From Endozoicomonas sp. 8E (lineage in GTDB: Bacteria; Pseudomonadota; Gammaproteobacteria; Pseudomonadales; Endozoicomonadaceae), in assembly GCF_032883915.1 (NCBI RefSeq), contig NZ_CP120717.1, positions 1,729,001 to 1,793,000 on the forward strand: DNA of 64,000 nt. Direction: 5' to 3'. Of this stretch, positions 48,476 to 62,004 are shown piece after piece (positions within the stretch are counted from its first letter, which is position 1; each line of letters opens with the position of its first letter). The notes under the pieces were generated by a model. The model made no database searches. It had not been told where the DNA came from and saw only the letters and a list, made by a program, of their open reading frames with translations. Position numbers and translations under genes: made by a program.

Positions 48476-51400
48476 ATGAAAGCAGGTCTGTATAATCCCG
48501 GGGAGTTCAGGGATAACTGTGGTTTCGGGCTTATAGCACACATGGAAGGAGAGAAAAGTCATAATCTCTTGACAACTGCGATAGAAGCACTTACCTGCAT
48601 GACGCACCGGGGTGGTATTGCCGCAGATGGAAAAACAGGCGATGGTTGTGGTTTATTAATTCAGACGCCTGATACCTTCTTCCGCACTGTTGTTAAAGAG
48701 CAATTGGGTAAAGATCTTCCAGCCAGGTACGCTGTTGGGATGCTATTCCTCAGTCAGGATGAAACGGTAGCCGATCATGCCAGGAAAAAACTCGAAGCTG
48801 AGCTGGAAAAGAAAAAACTGGTAGTGATTGGATGGCGAAAAGTACCCGTCAATAGTGACTGTCTTGGCCCTATTGCCTTAGATCAGCTACCCGTTATTGA
48901 ACAGGTGTTTGTAGGGTCTCAGGTTGAGTTGGATGAAGAAGAGTTTTCAGCCCGGCTCTATATGGCACGGCGCTTCACCAATATGGCGCTTGAGCAGGAT
49001 CAGGACTTTTATATCTGCTCCCTGTCGACTCAGGTAGTGACCTACAAAGGTCTGATGATGCCAGTAGATCTGGCTAACTTTTATCAGGATCTGGGTGATC
49101 CCCGGTTCGAAACTGCGATCTGCGTATTCCATCAGCGCTTCTCCACAAATACCATGCCTCGCTGGAAGTTGGCCCAGCCTTTCCGTCTGCTGGCTCATAA
49201 TGGTGAAATTAACACCATCACCGGTAACAGAAACTGGTCACAGGCTCGTCGAAACAAATTTAAATCAGAGCTGCTGCCTGACCTGGATCAGATCTATCCT
49301 CTGGTCAACCGAACTGGCTCCGATTCGTCAAGCCTCGACAACATGCTTGAAATTCTGGTAACCGGTGGTGTTGACCTGTACCGGGCTATCCGTATGCTGG
49401 TTCCGCCTGCCTGGCAGAATGTTGATACCATGGATCCTGGTCTCAGGGCTTTTTATGAATACAACTCCATGCACATGGAGCCCTGGGATGGTCCTGCAGG
49501 TCTGGTTATTACCGACGGTCGTCGTGCGGTTTGTGCACTGGATCGTAATGGTTTGCGTCCTTCCCGCTGGGTCATTACGAAAAACGGGTATCTGACCGTT
49601 GCCTCTGAAGTGGGTGTTTACGATTACCAGCCTGAAGATGTGGTGGCAAAAGGTCGTGTTGGTCCGGGTGAAGTTCTGGCCATTGATGTTGAGTCAGGAG
49701 AATTGCATCAGGCTCATGATATCGATGAGCAGCTGAAGACTCGCCAGCCCTACAAAAAGTGGTTGAAGCAGAACTCTTATCGTATCCGTTCCCGTTTCAG
49801 AGATGAAGATCACAAGATCGAGCATCTGGATTCAGAGCTTCTGAAGGTTCATCAGAAGATGTTCTCGGTCACCTTTGAAGAGCGTGATCAGGTGATTCGT
49901 CCTCTGGCTGAGAGTGGGCAGGAAGCTGTAGGCTCAATGGGTGACGATACACCAATGGCGGTTTTGTCGGGTCGTGTGCGTTCTGTGTATGACTTCTTCA
50001 GGCAGCAGTTTGCCCAGGTTACCAATCCCCCTATCGATCCTTTGCGTGAAGCGATAGTGATGTCTCTGGAAACTTGCCTGGGACGTGAGAAGAATATATT
50101 TGAAGAGACGCCTGAGCATGCGGGCCGTGTGGTACTCAAATCGCCAGTGCTGTCGACAACCAAATTCCTGAATCTGATCAATGCTCATCACCAGCATGAT
50201 GATCTTGATGTGCTTTACATCGACATCAATTACAAGCCTGAAGAAGGCTTAAAGTCCGCCATTGAGCGTATTTGTGATGAGGCTGAGCAGGCTGTGAGAG
50301 ACGGCAAGGCTCTGATTCATCTGAGCGATCGCAATATCAGTGACAACAAGCTGCCGGTACATGCAGCCATGGCTACAGGTGCTGTCCATCACAGACTGAT
50401 TGATACGGGCCTGCGTTCCGATGCTAATATTCTGGTTGAAACGGCAACAGCCAGAGATTCTCATCAGTTTGCGGTACTGCTGGGCTTTGGTGCTACGGCA
50501 ATTTATCCTTATCTGTCCTATGAAATTATTCATGACCAGATTCGCTCCGGGGAGATTCTCGCAGACCCACTGGATGCCTACAAAGCTTACCGTAAGGGTA
50601 TCGATAAAGGTCTTTTGAAGATTCTCTCCAAGATGGGTATCTCCACCATTGCTTCCTATCGTGCTGCGCAGCTGTTCGAAGCCATTGGTCTGTCTTCTGA
50701 AGTTGTTGACCTTTGTTTCAAAGGGGTTCAGAGCCGTATTGAAGGAGCCGGTTTTGAAGCGATTCAGCAAGATCAGCAGTTGCTTTCCGAGACTGCCTGG
50801 AAGAAGAGAAAGCCCATCCAGCAGGGCGGTCTGCTTAAATACGTGCATGACAGTGAGTATCACGCGTTCAATCCTGATGTCGTTCAGCAGCTTCAAAAAG
50901 CCGTTTCTACGGGTGATTACGAAGAGTTTCGTCGTTACTCCAAGCTGGTTAACGAAAGACCGGTTGCCACCCTGCGTGATCTGATGGGCCTTAAAACTGC
51001 CGATCAGGCTCTTGCTATTGATGAAGTTGAACCTGCTACCGACATTCTCAAGCGATTCGACTCCGCCGCTATGAGTCTTGGTGCTCTGTCTCCGGAAGCC
51101 CATGAAGCTCTGGCTGAAGCGATGAACCGTCTGGGTGGTCGTTCCAACTCGGGAGAAGGAGGGGAGGATGAAGCACGCTTTGGCACTAACCGGGTTTCCA
51201 AAATAAAGCAGATTGCTTCTGGCCGTTTTGGTGTAACGCCCCATTATCTGGTTAATGCGGATGTCTTGCAGATTAAAGTAGCGCAGGGAGCCAAGCCGGG
51301 TGAAGGGGGGCAGCTGCCGGGTGGCAAGGTGAACAAACTGATTGCCAGACTGCGTTATTCAGTACCCGGTGTGACACTGATTTCACCTCCACCGCACCAT

Positions 51401-52933
51401 GATATTTATTCGATTGAGGATCTGGCTCAGCTGATCTTCGACTTGAAGCAGGTGAACCCTGATGCGCTGGTTTCCGTAAAACTGGTATCAGAGCCGGGTG
51501 TTGGCACCATCGCTGCGGGTGTTGCCAAGGCTTATGCTGACCTGATTACCATCTCGGGCTATGACGGTGGTACTGCTGCTAGTCCGCTGACGTCTATCAG
51601 GTATGCCGGTTCTCCCTGGGAACTGGGTCTGACAGAGGCTCATCAGGCGCTAAGAGCAAATGATTTGCGTGGAAAGGTCCGTCTTCAGACAGATGGTGGT
51701 ATCAAAACAGGTCTGGATGTCGTTAAAGCGGCCATTCTGGGTGCTGAAAGTTACGGTTTTGGTACAACACCCATGGTTGCCATGGGTTGTAAGTACCTGA
51801 GAATCTGCCATCTGAATAACTGTGCAACCGGTGTTGCAACCCAGGATCAGCATCTCAGGGAAAATCACTTCATCGGCACGGTTGAGATGATCATGAACTT
51901 CTTCACTTTTGTGGCTGAAGAAGTGCGTGAATGGCTGTCTGTGCTGGGTGCTAAAAGCCTTGAAGAGGTCATTGGCCGTACAGAGTTGCTGGAACTTCTT
52001 CCCGGTGACACTGACAAGCAAAAAGGCCTCGATCTGACGCCGATTGTTCGCAACGATCTGATTCCTGAAGATAAGCCCCATACCTGTCAGGTTGAACGTA
52101 ACCCTTCTTATGACAAGGGTGAGCTGGCAGAGGCTATGGTTGAAGCCTGTCTGGCAGGCATCGAAAGTGGTGAGGGAGGCGAGTTTGAGTTCACGGTGAG
52201 TAACTGTGACCGCTCAATCGGTGCGAGATTGTCGGGTGAGATTGCCAAACGTCACGGCAATCAGGGCATGGCAGACAGTCCGGTCAAGCTGAATCTGAAA
52301 GGTACTGCCGGACAGAGTTTTGGAGTCTGGAATGCCGGTGGCCTGGATATGCATCTGGAAGGAGATGCCAACGACTACGTGGGTAAAGGGATGACAGGCG
52401 GTAACCTGATTATCCGTCCGCCCCGGGGGAGTGCTTTCAATTCTAATGAAACCTCTATCATTGGTAACACTTCTCTTTATGGTGCTACCGGTGGTCGCCT
52501 GCTGGCCGCTGGCCGTGCCGGTGAGCGTCTTGGTGTGCGGAACTCTGGTGCTACCGCTATTGTCGAAGGTGCAGGGGATCACTGTTGTGAGTATATGACA
52601 GGTGGTCTGGTCGTTGTATTGGGCGAAACAGGTCACAACTTTGGTGCCGGTATGACGGGTGGCTTTGCCTATGTACTGGATCTGAAGCGCAACTTTGTTG
52701 ATCGCTACAATCACGAACTGGTGGATATTCACCGAATTGATACCGAATCCATGGAGGATTATCAGTCTCATCTGATGGGTCTTCTGGATGAATATGTAAA
52801 AGAGACAGGCAGTGAATGGGGACGTGAACTTCAGGAGGAGTTTTACGACTATCGGGGTCGTTTCTGGCTGGTGAAGCCAAAGGCGGCCAGTTTGGACTCA
52901 TTGCTGGCGAGTACACGCGGGCGTCCTGAGTAG
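48476..52933 (+). CDS. gltB: Glutamate synthase large subunit
   Basis: 1485 residues (E. coli 1486 after processing). The N-terminal class II amidotransferase has its nucleophile Cys15 in [11 protein letters not shown], exposed after a short propeptide is cut. The central domain is followed by the FMN-binding synthase domain ([28 protein letters not shown]), and the 3Fe-4S cysteines lie in [17 protein letters not shown]. The C-terminal beta-helix (GXXG repeats such as [11 protein letters not shown]) completes it. It makes two glutamates from glutamine and 2-oxoglutarate. The ATG at 48476 follows GAGAG and gives the family start; a GTG 16 codons up is unlikely. Confidence 0.97.
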   Translation: MKAGLYNPGEFRDNCGFGLIAHMEGEKSHNLLTTAIEALTCMTHRGGIAADGKTGDGCGLLIQTPDTFFRTVVKEQLGKDLPARYAVGMLFLSQDETVADHARKKLEAELEKKKLVVIGWRKVPVNSDCLGPIALDQLPVIEQVFVGSQVELDEEEFSARLYMARRFTNMALEQDQDFYICSLSTQVVTYKGLMMPVDLANFYQDLGDPRFETAICVFHQRFSTNTMPRWKLAQPFRLLAHNGEINTITGNRNWSQARRNKFKSELLPDLDQIYPLVNRTGSDSSSLDNMLEILVTGGVDLYRAIRMLVPPAWQNVDTMDPGLRAFYEYNSMHMEPWDGPAGLVITDGRRAVCALDRNGLRPSRWVITKNGYLTVASEVGVYDYQPEDVVAKGRVGPGEVLAIDVESGELHQAHDIDEQLKTRQPYKKWLKQNSYRIRSRFRDEDHKIEHLDSELLKVHQKMFSVTFEERDQVIRPLAESGQEAVGSMGDDTPMAVLSGRVRSVYDFFRQQFAQVTNPPIDPLREAIVMSLETCLGREKNIFEETPEHAGRVVLKSPVLSTTKFLNLINAHHQHDDLDVLYIDINYKPEEGLKSAIERICDEAEQAVRDGKALIHLSDRNISDNKLPVHAAMATGAVHHRLIDTGLRSDANILVETATARDSHQFAVLLGFGATAIYPYLSYEIIHDQIRSGEILADPLDAYKAYRKGIDKGLLKILSKMGISTIASYRAAQLFEAIGLSSEVVDLCFKGVQSRIEGAGFEAIQQDQQLLSETAWKKRKPIQQGGLLKYVHDSEYHAFNPDVVQQLQKAVSTGDYEEFRRYSKLVNERPVATLRDLMGLKTADQALAIDEVEPATDILKRFDSAAMSLGALSPEAHEALAEAMNRLGGRSNSGEGGEDEARFGTNRVSKIKQIASGRFGVTPHYLVNADVLQIKVAQGAKPGEGGQLPGGKVNKLIARLRYSVPGVTLISPPPHHDIYSIEDLAQLIFDLKQVNPDALVSVKLVSEPGVGTIAAGVAKAYADLITISGYDGGTAASPLTSIRYAGSPWELGLTEAHQALRANDLRGKVRLQTDGGIKTGLDVVKAAILGAESYGFGTTPMVAMGCKYLRICHLNNCATGVATQDQHLRENHFIGTVEMIMNFFTFVAEEVREWLSVLGAKSLEEVIGRTELLELLPGDTDKQKGLDLTPIVRNDLIPEDKPHTCQVERNPSYDKGELAEAMVEACLAGIESGEGGEFEFTVSNCDRSIGARLSGEIAKRHGNQGMADSPVKLNLKGTAGQSFGVWNAGGLDMHLEGDANDYVGKGMTGGNLIIRPPRGSAFNSNETSIIGNTSLYGATGGRLLAAGRAGERLGVRNSGATAIVEGAGDHCCEYMTGGLVVVLGETGHNFGAGMTGGFAYVLDLKRNFVDRYNHELVDIHRIDTESMEDYQSHLMGLLDEYVKETGSEWGRELQEEFYDYRGRFWLVKPKAASLDSLLASTRGRPE

Positions 52934-53037
52934 GGCACCTGCAACCGCTTGCAAGGAAAGTCTTTAGAACAGCCGTGTGCGTTGCAGCCCTGAGCTAATA
53001 ATAGGCCGCAGCAGTAGCAGCGCCACGAGCGTTATAA

Positions 53038-54492
<1,455 letters not shown>

Positions 54493-54543
54493 TCTTGAAA
54501 GCTTGTCGGGATAAATGCTCCTGATCGGCGGATTATTTGTCAA

Positions 54544-54575
54544 TAAGGGGGGGAATGAGTATTCTCCCCCCTTTT
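54544..54575 (+). terminator. Terminator after gltD
   Basis: AAGGGGGGGAAT-GAGT-ATTCTCCCCCCTT with one bulge, followed by TTATTTTG. Confidence 0.85.
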
Positions 54576-54677
54576 ATTTTGTAACATCGTAGTTTCTTTT
54601 GGCCGGGAGAGGCTTTTAAATGTCTGCCTTGGCCTTCTTTAAGATTTACTGCACTGTCCCTGAATCCTGGAAACCCC

Positions 54678-55745
54678 ATGACTGAGCTGAAAAATGACCG
54701 CTTTCTGAGGGCTCTGCTGAAAGAGCCTGTTGATGTCACCCCTGTATGGATGATGCGTCAGGCTGGACGTTATTTGCCCGAATATCGGGAGCTTAGAAGC
54801 AGGGCGGGTGATTTTATGTCGCTTTGTATGAATCCTGAAATGGCTTGTGAAGTGACTCTTCAGCCACTGGAGCGTTTTGACCTGGATGCGGCTATCTTGT
54901 TTTCTGATATTCTCACCATTCCGGATGCAATGGGCTTGGGATTGTATTTTGAGAAGGGCGAAGGTCCAAGATTTAAAAAGCCCATTCGTAAAGCGACTGA
55001 TGCTGAAGCTCTCTCTGTTCCCGATCCTGAAAAGGATCTGGGTTATGTCATGGATGCGCTACGGACTATCCGCTCGGAGCTGAACGGACGTGTGCCTCTG
55101 ATTGGTTTTTCCGGTAGCCCGTGGACCCTGGCTACCTACATGGTTGAAGGGGGAAGCAGTAAAGACTTTCGTCATATCAAAGCGATGATGTTTGATCAGC
55201 CTCAGGTGTTGTCCCAATTGTTAGATGTTCTGGCTGACTCTGTGACAAGCTATCTGAACGCTCAGATTAAGGCGGGAGCTCAGGCTGTTCAGATCTTTGA
55301 TACCTGGGGAGGAGCGCTCTCTCCAGAGTGCTACAAGTTATTTTCCTTAAAGTACATGGAAAAGATTGTTTCAGGTTTGATCAGAGAGCATGAGGGTAGG
55401 AAGGTGCCCGTCATTATGTTTACCAAAAACGGTGGTCAGTGGCTTGAATCTATGGCTGCAACAGGTGCTGACGCTCTGGGTCTGGATTGGACGACAGATA
55501 TTTCTTGTGCACGTCGTCGTGTAGGGGATAAAGTCGCGCTTCAGGGCAATATGGATCCATCGGTTCTCTACGCATCACCAGAACGTATAAGAGAAGAAGT
55601 GGCTAAAATTCTCGGAGATTTCGGTCCGGGTGAGGGTCATGTGTTTAATCTGGGTCACGGCATTCATCAGTTTGTCGAGCCTGATCGAGCCAAAGTCTTT
55701 GTCGATGCGGTTCATGAACTGTCAGCCCGATACCACGTACAATAA
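54678..55745 (+). CDS. hemE: Uroporphyrinogen decarboxylase
   Basis: 355 residues (E. coli 354). It removes four carboxyl groups from uroporphyrinogen III to give coproporphyrinogen III in haem synthesis. The signature [16 protein letters not shown] is at residues 21-36, with [12 protein letters not shown] (catalytic Asp), [17 protein letters not shown] and [14 protein letters not shown]. It is transcribed alone and converges on the sensor kinase with a 33-base gap. Confidence 0.97.
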   Translation: MTELKNDRFLRALLKEPVDVTPVWMMRQAGRYLPEYRELRSRAGDFMSLCMNPEMACEVTLQPLERFDLDAAILFSDILTIPDAMGLGLYFEKGEGPRFKKPIRKATDAEALSVPDPEKDLGYVMDALRTIRSELNGRVPLIGFSGSPWTLATYMVEGGSSKDFRHIKAMMFDQPQVLSQLLDVLADSVTSYLNAQIKAGAQAVQIFDTWGGALSPECYKLFSLKYMEKIVSGLIREHEGRKVPVIMFTKNGGQWLESMAATGADALGLDWTTDISCARRRVGDKVALQGNMDPSVLYASPERIREEVAKILGDFGPGEGHVFNLGHGIHQFVEPDRAKVFVDAVHELSARYHVQ

Positions 55746-55778
55746 TTGGTTGCATTCCCGGTCTGATGTTATCTGGCA

Positions 55779-58244
55779 TCAGGCTGTCTTATTCTCATCT
55801 TGTCGGAGTTCTCCCAATACTTGTGACAGTGTCTTCTGGAGTGTCTTGTATTCAGCAGGTTTGGTCAGGAATCTACTGATTCCCAATCTCTCTGCACGCT
55901 GTTTTCCGGGTGGGTTTGTGGCGCCCGTGAGCATGATGATTCCCGGGATTTCTATCTGACTCTCTTCCTGAAGCCTCTCTAACATCTGGATGCCATTCAT
56001 ACCAGGCATATGGTGGTCAAGGATGATCACGTCGAAGTCTCTTCCCAAATAGGCTTCGTTGCGAATCATTGCCAGTGCTTCCCGACCGTCTTCAGCATCC
56101 AGAGTATTGATACCCATCAGGGCGCATTGTTGGGCCAGAACCTGTCTGCAGGTTTTATTGTCATCAACAATGAGTGCTTTAACATTTTTGTGATAGAAAA
56201 GTGGTTGTTCATCCCGATGAATGACATCTGTTGTTTGTTCCTTATGTGGAATGGCAAACCAGATGTGCGTGCTGCCTTGATTCATGATGCCGAAGTGCCC
56301 GGACAAGGCCTCAATTAGTTGGATGGTAATGTAAAGTTGCATGCTAATGTCGGCCTGTCGTTTCGCTTCAGAGTAGTTCAGTTCACTGGTGTTCTCTGGC
56401 AGGTTCAGGACTTGTTGTCCCTGGCTGTACCTGACCTGATAAAGAATGTAGCCGTCTTTACTCTGTTGTTGGCTTTTCGGCCCTGAGCCAGGTAGCTGAG
56501 AGGTCTGATTGACAGAAATCATGACTTCACTGTTTTTAATATGGCGGAAGATATGAATCAGGGTACTTTCTAAAATGAGTGATAACTGACGTGTATCTGT
56601 TTCACTGATATCCGGGACATCAGGGTGTACAAAGCTGATCAGCTCAGTATTCAGTTGTTCTGCCCGTAAACGGAATTTAAAGAGGCAGTCGTTCAGAAAT
56701 TCATTGATATCATAGGGTTTTATATCAAGGCTGGCTTCGTTTTGCTCAAGTTTCCATGCTTCAGAAAGCAGGTTGATCAGGTTGCTGAGCTCATTGCCTG
56801 CATATCTCAGGGTTTCAACATAGTTTTCCTGTTTGGGGGTCAACTGTGTACTCTGGAGTAGTTCAGACATTCCCAGTACGCCATTCAAAGGTGTTCTGAG
56901 TTCATGACCCATAGCGTTGAAAAGATCATTATCTTTTGTCATCTGGGTTCTGGGTGTCGGGCTGAGTGATGGATTCTTTGAAAGGCCTGATTCTGTTGGC
57001 AAATGCTTCTGGCTAGCAAAATAAAAGCTGAAGGCAAGAATGGTTATTGAGGCCGCTTGAAGCAGTATCCAGGTGGCAGCTATGGGGTTGTAATTGATAA
57101 CGCCCAGGATAGCCAGAGAAGTCACCAGGTGGATAATCGCATAAGGGGTGGAAAGCCAGGCCGGAATCTTCAGTGCACCGGGTACTCTGATGAACAGACT
57201 GCAATACCAGAAGACCTGAGTCGTCAGCAGGTTGATCATCAGGCTGTGTTCCAAAGATGCAGAGGTACCCGTCAAAGCAAGAATCAGTAATGATGCCGAG
57301 ATGATAGAAAGTATGTTAAAGCAGTAGATAAGATTGACACTGTTTCCCGTCAAGCTGATGCGAGCTATCTGACTGATTAGAATGGTTCCAGTGATCAGTG
57401 AGGCGTTCATCATCAGGTTCTGCAGCCAGCCTGCTCCGAACTCGCTGATATTAAACAATCCCTGCCAGCTTATCAAAAACACCGTGCCCATCAAGCAGAA
57501 GCCAGCCAGAAAGATATAGGCCTTCTTGTGATACTTAAACCAGTTAATGGCATTCATAATCATTGTGACTACAAATAAGGCCAGCAGCCAGCCAGTTTGC
57601 CAGTGTGCAAATGCCTGATCACTGAGAAATGCTCTGGGGGACTTTAGAGAGGCAAGTAAGCTGCCTGCGGCGGCGGCGGGTATCTCAATAAATACATCCA
57701 GTTTCTTATCCATGTAGGGCGTCAGATTATAGAGATAAATATTACTATTTTGCTGTCGTTTATCTGGAAGTTGCTTGTAAGACTTTGGACCTGAAATATA
57801 GACATTTAATGATACGCCGGGTGGCGGCCGAAGCCAGAGAATGGGCACAGACTTAACGTTGACGTCCTTAGGCAGTGATATCTTGATCCAGGCCGTGCCT
57901 TTTTGGCTAGTGAAGTAGAGAAGTTCTTTCTGCCAGGGCGCAAAACGAAAGAGGTAATTCAGATCATTGATTTGATCCAGATCGAGGGAGCTTTTCGGAT
58001 CAATGAAAATGCTTGAGAAAGGCTCAACATTGATAGAAACCTTATCAGGCTGCTGATCGGTGATCTTTTCAGAACTGAATGCTTTTGCACCATAGGCAGC
58101 CAGAAACAGCAGCAAGATTACTTTAATCCAGAGTCCAACCCTGATACGGAGTCGTGAAATTGACTCTTTGCCTGAAGGTGTCTGGCGGGCAATGGATAAC
58201 AGACGGTTGAATACAACTCTCATAATATTTATTGAAAATTCCAT
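55779..58244 (-). CDS. Hybrid sensor protein: 7TM sensor, HisKA, degenerate ATPase, receiver
   Basis: 821 residues. A first membrane segment (38-54) is followed by a beta-rich periplasmic domain like 7TMR-DISMED2 (about 70-200) and seven hydrophobic helices (215-410). The HisKA domain has the phospho-accepting His447 in AMGHELRTPLNG. The next region (520-665) lies where the ATPase should be, but the N-box Asn, the DxGxG of G1 and the GxGLGL of G2 are all missing. The receiver domain (688-810) is intact: Asp694-695, phospho-acceptor Asp743 (LDHHMPGMNG), Thr773 and Lys795. It may be a phosphorelay adaptor fed by another kinase, as with RetS-type proteins; its partner and signal are unknown. GTGGA lies just before the start. 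Confidence 0.85.
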   Translation of the reverse strand: MEFSINIMRVVFNRLLSIARQTPSGKESISRLRIRVGLWIKVILLLFLAAYGAKAFSSEKITDQQPDKVSINVEPFSSIFIDPKSSLDLDQINDLNYLFRFAPWQKELLYFTSQKGTAWIKISLPKDVNVKSVPILWLRPPPGVSLNVYISGPKSYKQLPDKRQQNSNIYLYNLTPYMDKKLDVFIEIPAAAAGSLLASLKSPRAFLSDQAFAHWQTGWLLALFVVTMIMNAINWFKYHKKAYIFLAGFCLMGTVFLISWQGLFNISEFGAGWLQNLMMNASLITGTILISQIARISLTGNSVNLIYCFNILSIISASLLILALTGTSASLEHSLMINLLTTQVFWYCSLFIRVPGALKIPAWLSTPYAIIHLVTSLAILGVINYNPIAATWILLQAASITILAFSFYFASQKHLPTESGLSKNPSLSPTPRTQMTKDNDLFNAMGHELRTPLNGVLGMSELLQSTQLTPKQENYVETLRYAGNELSNLINLLSEAWKLEQNEASLDIKPYDINEFLNDCLFKFRLRAEQLNTELISFVHPDVPDISETDTRQLSLILESTLIHIFRHIKNSEVMISVNQTSQLPGSGPKSQQQSKDGYILYQVRYSQGQQVLNLPENTSELNYSEAKRQADISMQLYITIQLIEALSGHFGIMNQGSTHIWFAIPHKEQTTDVIHRDEQPLFYHKNVKALIVDDNKTCRQVLAQQCALMGINTLDAEDGREALAMIRNEAYLGRDFDVIILDHHMPGMNGIQMLERLQEESQIEIPGIIMLTGATNPPGKQRAERLGISRFLTKPAEYKTLQKTLSQVLGELRQDENKTA

Positions 58245-58461
58245 TTTTCCACTGTTGGTGAGTATACCCTAAGCTGCCCTTCGAAAAAGTGAAATTGTTG
58301 CAATTTTATATAACTTTACTTTGAAAGTTATTTTGCTTCAGGGATAACTGTTTTATGAATTTTTATTCTATTAGTCGGCGGACGTTTATTTGAGTGGGGT
58401 AAGGTGGGATCAGCTGATGGAGCGGTCATCCTGTCCGCTCCACCTGAAAAGCATTAAATGC

Positions 58462-59745
58462 TCAATGCTCTCTGGCTATGGCACGATAGCCAATGTCAGT
58501 CCTGAAATAAGCATTATTCCATTGAATCTTTGAGGAAGCCTGATAGGCTTTGTCCTGTGCTTCTTTAACGCTGCTGCCCAGGGCGGTGACACACAGTACG
58601 CGACCGCCATGGGTCACGACTTGTTCTCCCCTGAGCTGTGTACCGGCATGGAACACTTTGCAGTCTGTTGAGTTGGCTTCGTCAATGCCAGCGATGATGT
58701 CGCCTTTGTGGTATTTCTCAGGATAGCCACCTGCGGCCATAACAACACCCAGTGCTGTTCGTTCATCCCACCGGGCTTCCACTTGATCCAGCTTACCTGT
58801 TGCACCAGCGAGACAAAGTTCAGTGAGACTGGATTGAAGGCGCATCATAATGGGCTGTGTTTCTGGGTCACCAAAACGACAGTTGAATTCCAGTACTTTT
58901 GGCGTGCCCTTGTCGTCAATCATCAGGCCTGCGTACAAAAAACCCTTATAGGTGTTGCCTTCGGCGGCCATGCCTTCCACGGTAGGAATGATCACTTCCT
59001 GCATGGCGCGCTCGTGAATACGTTGAGTTACTACCGGTGCAGGAGAGTAGGCACCCATACCACCCGTGTTAGGGCCTTTGTCACCGTTATCTCTGGCCTT
59101 ATGGTCCTGGCTGGTAACCAGTGGCAAAATGTTTTTACCATCAACCATAACAATGAAGCTGGCTTCTTCACCTTGAAGGAATTCTTCAATAACCACCCGG
59201 TGCCCCGCTTCACCAAAGGCGTTGCCAGCCAGCATGTCATCAATGGCAGAAAATGCCTGCTCTTCTGTGTCAGCAAGAATAACGCCTTTGCCAGCGGCCA
59301 GTCCGTCCGCCTTTACGACGATGGGGGTACCTTTCTCACGGACATAGGCTTTGGCCCGATCAATGTCAGTGAAGTTTTGATAGTCAGCAGTAGGAATGTT
59401 GTGACGAGCCAGGAAGTCTTTGCTGAAAGCCTTTGAACCTTCGAGCTGTGCGGCACCTTGTGAGGGGCCGAAGATGATCAGATTAGCTTCTTCAAAACGG
59501 TCAACGACACCGGCCACCAAAGGGGCTTCGGGGCCAACAATGGTCAGGTCGATGTTTTCTTTACTGGCGAATTCAACCAGTTTATCGAGTTCAAGTACAT
59601 CAATACTGATGTTGGTGATGCCTGGCTCAAGAGCTGTTCCTGCGTTTCCAGGCGCTACAAAAACCTGCTCTATGTTGTCGTCCTGAGCTACTTTCCAGGC
59701 GAGCGCATGTTCGCGTCCGCCACTGCCGATGATGAGTACTTTCAT
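58462..59745 (-). CDS. purD: Phosphoribosylamine-glycine ligase
   Basis: 427 residues (E. coli 429). An ATP-grasp enzyme joining glycine to phosphoribosylamine in purine synthesis. It starts VLIIGSGGREHALAWK, with GPEAPLVAGVVD, VKADGLAAGKGVILA, DHKARDNGDKGPNTGGMGAYSPAP and the metal-binding LEFNCRFGDPETQ. It follows purH by 111 bases on the same strand. An imperfect hairpin (GGAGCGG...CCGCTCC, 58420-58441) lies after it without a T run. Confidence 0.97.
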   Translation of the reverse strand: MKVLIIGSGGREHALAWKVAQDDNIEQVFVAPGNAGTALEPGITNISIDVLELDKLVEFASKENIDLTIVGPEAPLVAGVVDRFEEANLIIFGPSQGAAQLEGSKAFSKDFLARHNIPTADYQNFTDIDRAKAYVREKGTPIVVKADGLAAGKGVILADTEEQAFSAIDDMLAGNAFGEAGHRVVIEEFLQGEEASFIVMVDGKNILPLVTSQDHKARDNGDKGPNTGGMGAYSPAPVVTQRIHERAMQEVIIPTVEGMAAEGNTYKGFLYAGLMIDDKGTPKVLEFNCRFGDPETQPIMMRLQSSLTELCLAGATGKLDQVEARWDERTALGVVMAAGGYPEKYHKGDIIAGIDEANSTDCKVFHAGTQLRGEQVVTHGGRVLCVTALGSSVKEAQDKAYQASSKIQWNNAYFRTDIGYRAIAREH

Positions 59746-59856
59746 AGGTTGCCTGTCCCCGGGAAGTCTGGTGGTGAATAACCAGTGTTTGTAATTGGTC
59801 GTACAGCGAGTGAAAAAAGAGACACAGTAAGTGCCTCTTGCCAGCGGCAGCCTCGA

Positions 59857-61443
59857 TCAGTGTCGGAAATGCCTGACGCCAGTGAATACCATGGCAATGC
59901 CAGCCTCGTTGGCAGCATCAATCACTTCCTGATCTCTCATGGAGCCACCTGGCTGGATGACAGCGGTAATTCCGGCACTGGCGGCCGCATCAATGCCATC
60001 TCTGAATGGGAAGAAGGCGTCTGATGCCATCACAGACCCACGGACTTCCAGGTTTTCATCAGCGGCTTTGATGCCAGCAATACGGGCACTGTATACCCGG
60101 CTCATCTGACCTGCACCAATACCAATGGTTTGATGAGCTCTGGCATAAACAATCGCGTTGGACTTAACAAATTTACCCACTTTCCAGGCGAACTGCAGGT
60201 CGCTCAGTTCTGCTTCAGTGGGAGCCCTCTCCGTCACTGATTTCAGTTCCTGAACGCTGGTTACCTTGATGTCACTGTCTTGAATCAGCAGTCCGCCATT
60301 GACTCGTTTGAAATCCAGAAAATGCTCGGCAGTTTCTGGCAGGTTGCCGCAGCACAGCAGGCGGATATTCTTTTTGTTCTGAAGAATGATTTCTGCTTCG
60401 CCGTCGATTTCTGGCGCTATGATGACTTCTACAAACTGACGATCAATGATGGCTTTGGCGGTGACTGCATCGAGTTTTCTGTTAAATGCTATGATGCCAC
60501 CAAAGGCGGATGTGGGGTCAGTTGTGTAGGCTCTGTTATAGGCTTCCAGGATGTCGGTGCCGATAGCTACGCCACATGGGTTGGCGTGTTTGACGATGAC
60601 GCAGGCTGGAGCTTGAAAGGATTTGACACACTCCAGAGCCGCATCGGTGTCAGCGATGTTATTGAAAGAGAGTGCCTTGCCCTGAATCTTTTGAGCACTG
60701 GAAACGGTACCTGCAGGAGCAGGTTCTTCTACATAGAAGGCGGCTTTCTGGTGAGGGTTCTCGCCATAACGCATGTCCTGGACTTTCTTGTACTGACGGT
60801 TAAAGGTGCGGGGAAAGGCTTCTGGTTCTTCCTTGTTGCCTGTTAATGTTCCGAGATAGTTGGCAATTGCGCCATCGTAATGAGCGGTATGTTCAAAGGC
60901 CTTTATCGCAAGGTCAAAGCGAGTCGCTGCAGAAACAGAACCGTTGTTTTCATCAAGCTCAGAGAGTACCTGGGTGTAGTCTTCTGCGTTGACAACAATA
61001 GTGGTGTCCCTGTGGTTCTTGGCAGCAGCGCGAACCATGGTAGGACCACCAATATCAATGTTCTCAATGGCCATCTCCAGGGTGCAGTCTTCGCGGCTCA
61101 CTGTCTGTTCGAAAGGGTAGAGGTTGACGACAACCAGATCGATTGGGTCGATACCGTGTTCGGTCATGACGGCTTCGTCCTGACCGGAGCGACCGAGAAT
61201 GCCTCCGTGAACTTTGGGGTGCAGGGTTTTGACTCTGCCGTCCATCATTTCCGGAAAGCCTGTGTAACTCGAGATTTCCACAGCGGGAATATCGTGCTCA
61301 ACCAGCAGTTTGTAGGTGCCGCCTGTGGATAGGATTTCTACTGAGCGCTGGTGCAGTGCCCGGGCAAATTCAACTATGCCGGTTTTGTCTGAGACACTGA
61401 TCAGGGCTCTTCGAAGAGGTGGCTGTTGGAAATCGTTTGCCAT
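59857..61443 (-). CDS. purH: Bifunctional AICAR transformylase/IMP cyclohydrolase
   Basis: 528 residues (E. coli 529). The N-terminal MGS-like domain ([42 protein letters not shown]) closes the IMP ring; the C-terminal domain ([38 protein letters not shown]) transfers the formyl group to AICAR. AAAGGA before the ATG at 61443 sets the start; 40 extra codons upstream lack support. It lies downstream of fis. Confidence 0.97.
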   Translation of the reverse strand: MANDFQQPPLRRALISVSDKTGIVEFARALHQRSVEILSTGGTYKLLVEHDIPAVEISSYTGFPEMMDGRVKTLHPKVHGGILGRSGQDEAVMTEHGIDPIDLVVVNLYPFEQTVSREDCTLEMAIENIDIGGPTMVRAAAKNHRDTTIVVNAEDYTQVLSELDENNGSVSAATRFDLAIKAFEHTAHYDGAIANYLGTLTGNKEEPEAFPRTFNRQYKKVQDMRYGENPHQKAAFYVEEPAPAGTVSSAQKIQGKALSFNNIADTDAALECVKSFQAPACVIVKHANPCGVAIGTDILEAYNRAYTTDPTSAFGGIIAFNRKLDAVTAKAIIDRQFVEVIIAPEIDGEAEIILQNKKNIRLLCCGNLPETAEHFLDFKRVNGGLLIQDSDIKVTSVQELKSVTERAPTEAELSDLQFAWKVGKFVKSNAIVYARAHQTIGIGAGQMSRVYSARIAGIKAADENLEVRGSVMASDAFFPFRDGIDAAASAGITAVIQPGGSMRDQEVIDAANEAGIAMVFTGVRHFRH

Positions 61444-61653
61444 CGTTCCTTTACTCACTGAAAAATCGTTGCCTGAAAAGCTGACTGATTCTAGCTGGAT
61501 TTGACCTGATTCGCAGCATCCGATTCTCGGGAATAGTGGGAAATACAGAAATAATGCTGCCATCCTGGGCTGATATGGGGGTTATTACTGACCTGTTATT
61601 CTTCGAAAAGATATGGGCCTTGTCTTTCGCAGGTTGTAAAGACAGGGGGCGCA

Positions 61654-61691
61654 TAAAGTCGTATTCATGTCAGGTGGCATAATACGACTTT
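61654..61691. terminator. Inverted repeat downstream of fis, possible terminator
   Basis: AAAGTCGTATT is repeated in reverse complement as AATACGACTTT, an 11-base perfect stem around a 16-base loop, 10 bases after the fis stop. The T run is only three bases, so it may stabilise the message rather than end it. Confidence 0.5.
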
Positions 61692-61701
61692 AAGGCGGGG
61701 A

Positions 61702-62004
61702 TTACAGCAGGTCGTATTGCTTGAGTTTCTTTCTCAGTGTGCCGCGGTTCAGACCAAGCAGGACAGAGGCTCTGGTCTGGTTCCCCTTGACGTAAGCCAT
61801 AACCGTTTCCAGAAGTGGGGCTTCTACTTCAGAAAGGACCATCTGGTAAACATCAGTCACTTCCTGACCATCCAGGTGGCTGAAGTAGTTGTTCATCGCT
61901 TTTTCAACGCTGTCGCGGAGTGTCTGTGTTTCACTCTCGATAGGGCTTGTCAATGCCTGTCCGTTGACAGAGGGTTTGTCAGTAATAATATGGGATGCCG
62001 TCAT
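61702..62004 (-). CDS. fis: DNA-binding protein Fis
   Basis: 100 residues (E. coli 98). The C-terminal half, [32 protein letters not shown], is the Fis helix-turn-helix; the N-terminus carries the flexible arm that contacts recombinases in E. coli. Fis bends DNA and boosts stable RNA synthesis in fast growth. It begins within the stop codon of dusB (ATGA overlap), the ancestral dusB-fis operon, so both share one promoter. Confidence 0.96.
   Translation of the reverse strand: MTASHIITDKPSVNGQALTSPIESETQTLRDSVEKAMNNYFSHLDGQEVTDVYQMVLSEVEAPLLETVMAYVKGNQTRASVLLGLNRGTLRKKLKQYDLL

Noticed and set aside
50249..51244. A 331-codon frame antisense to gltB
   Set aside because: It lies wholly within the well-supported gltB coding sequence; its residues are the low-complexity type expected from the opposite strand of a strong gene.
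58708..59436. A 242-codon frame antisense to purD, and similar frames antisense to purH (60280-61332)
   Set aside because: Both are shadows of full-length, motif-complete purine genes on the other strand.
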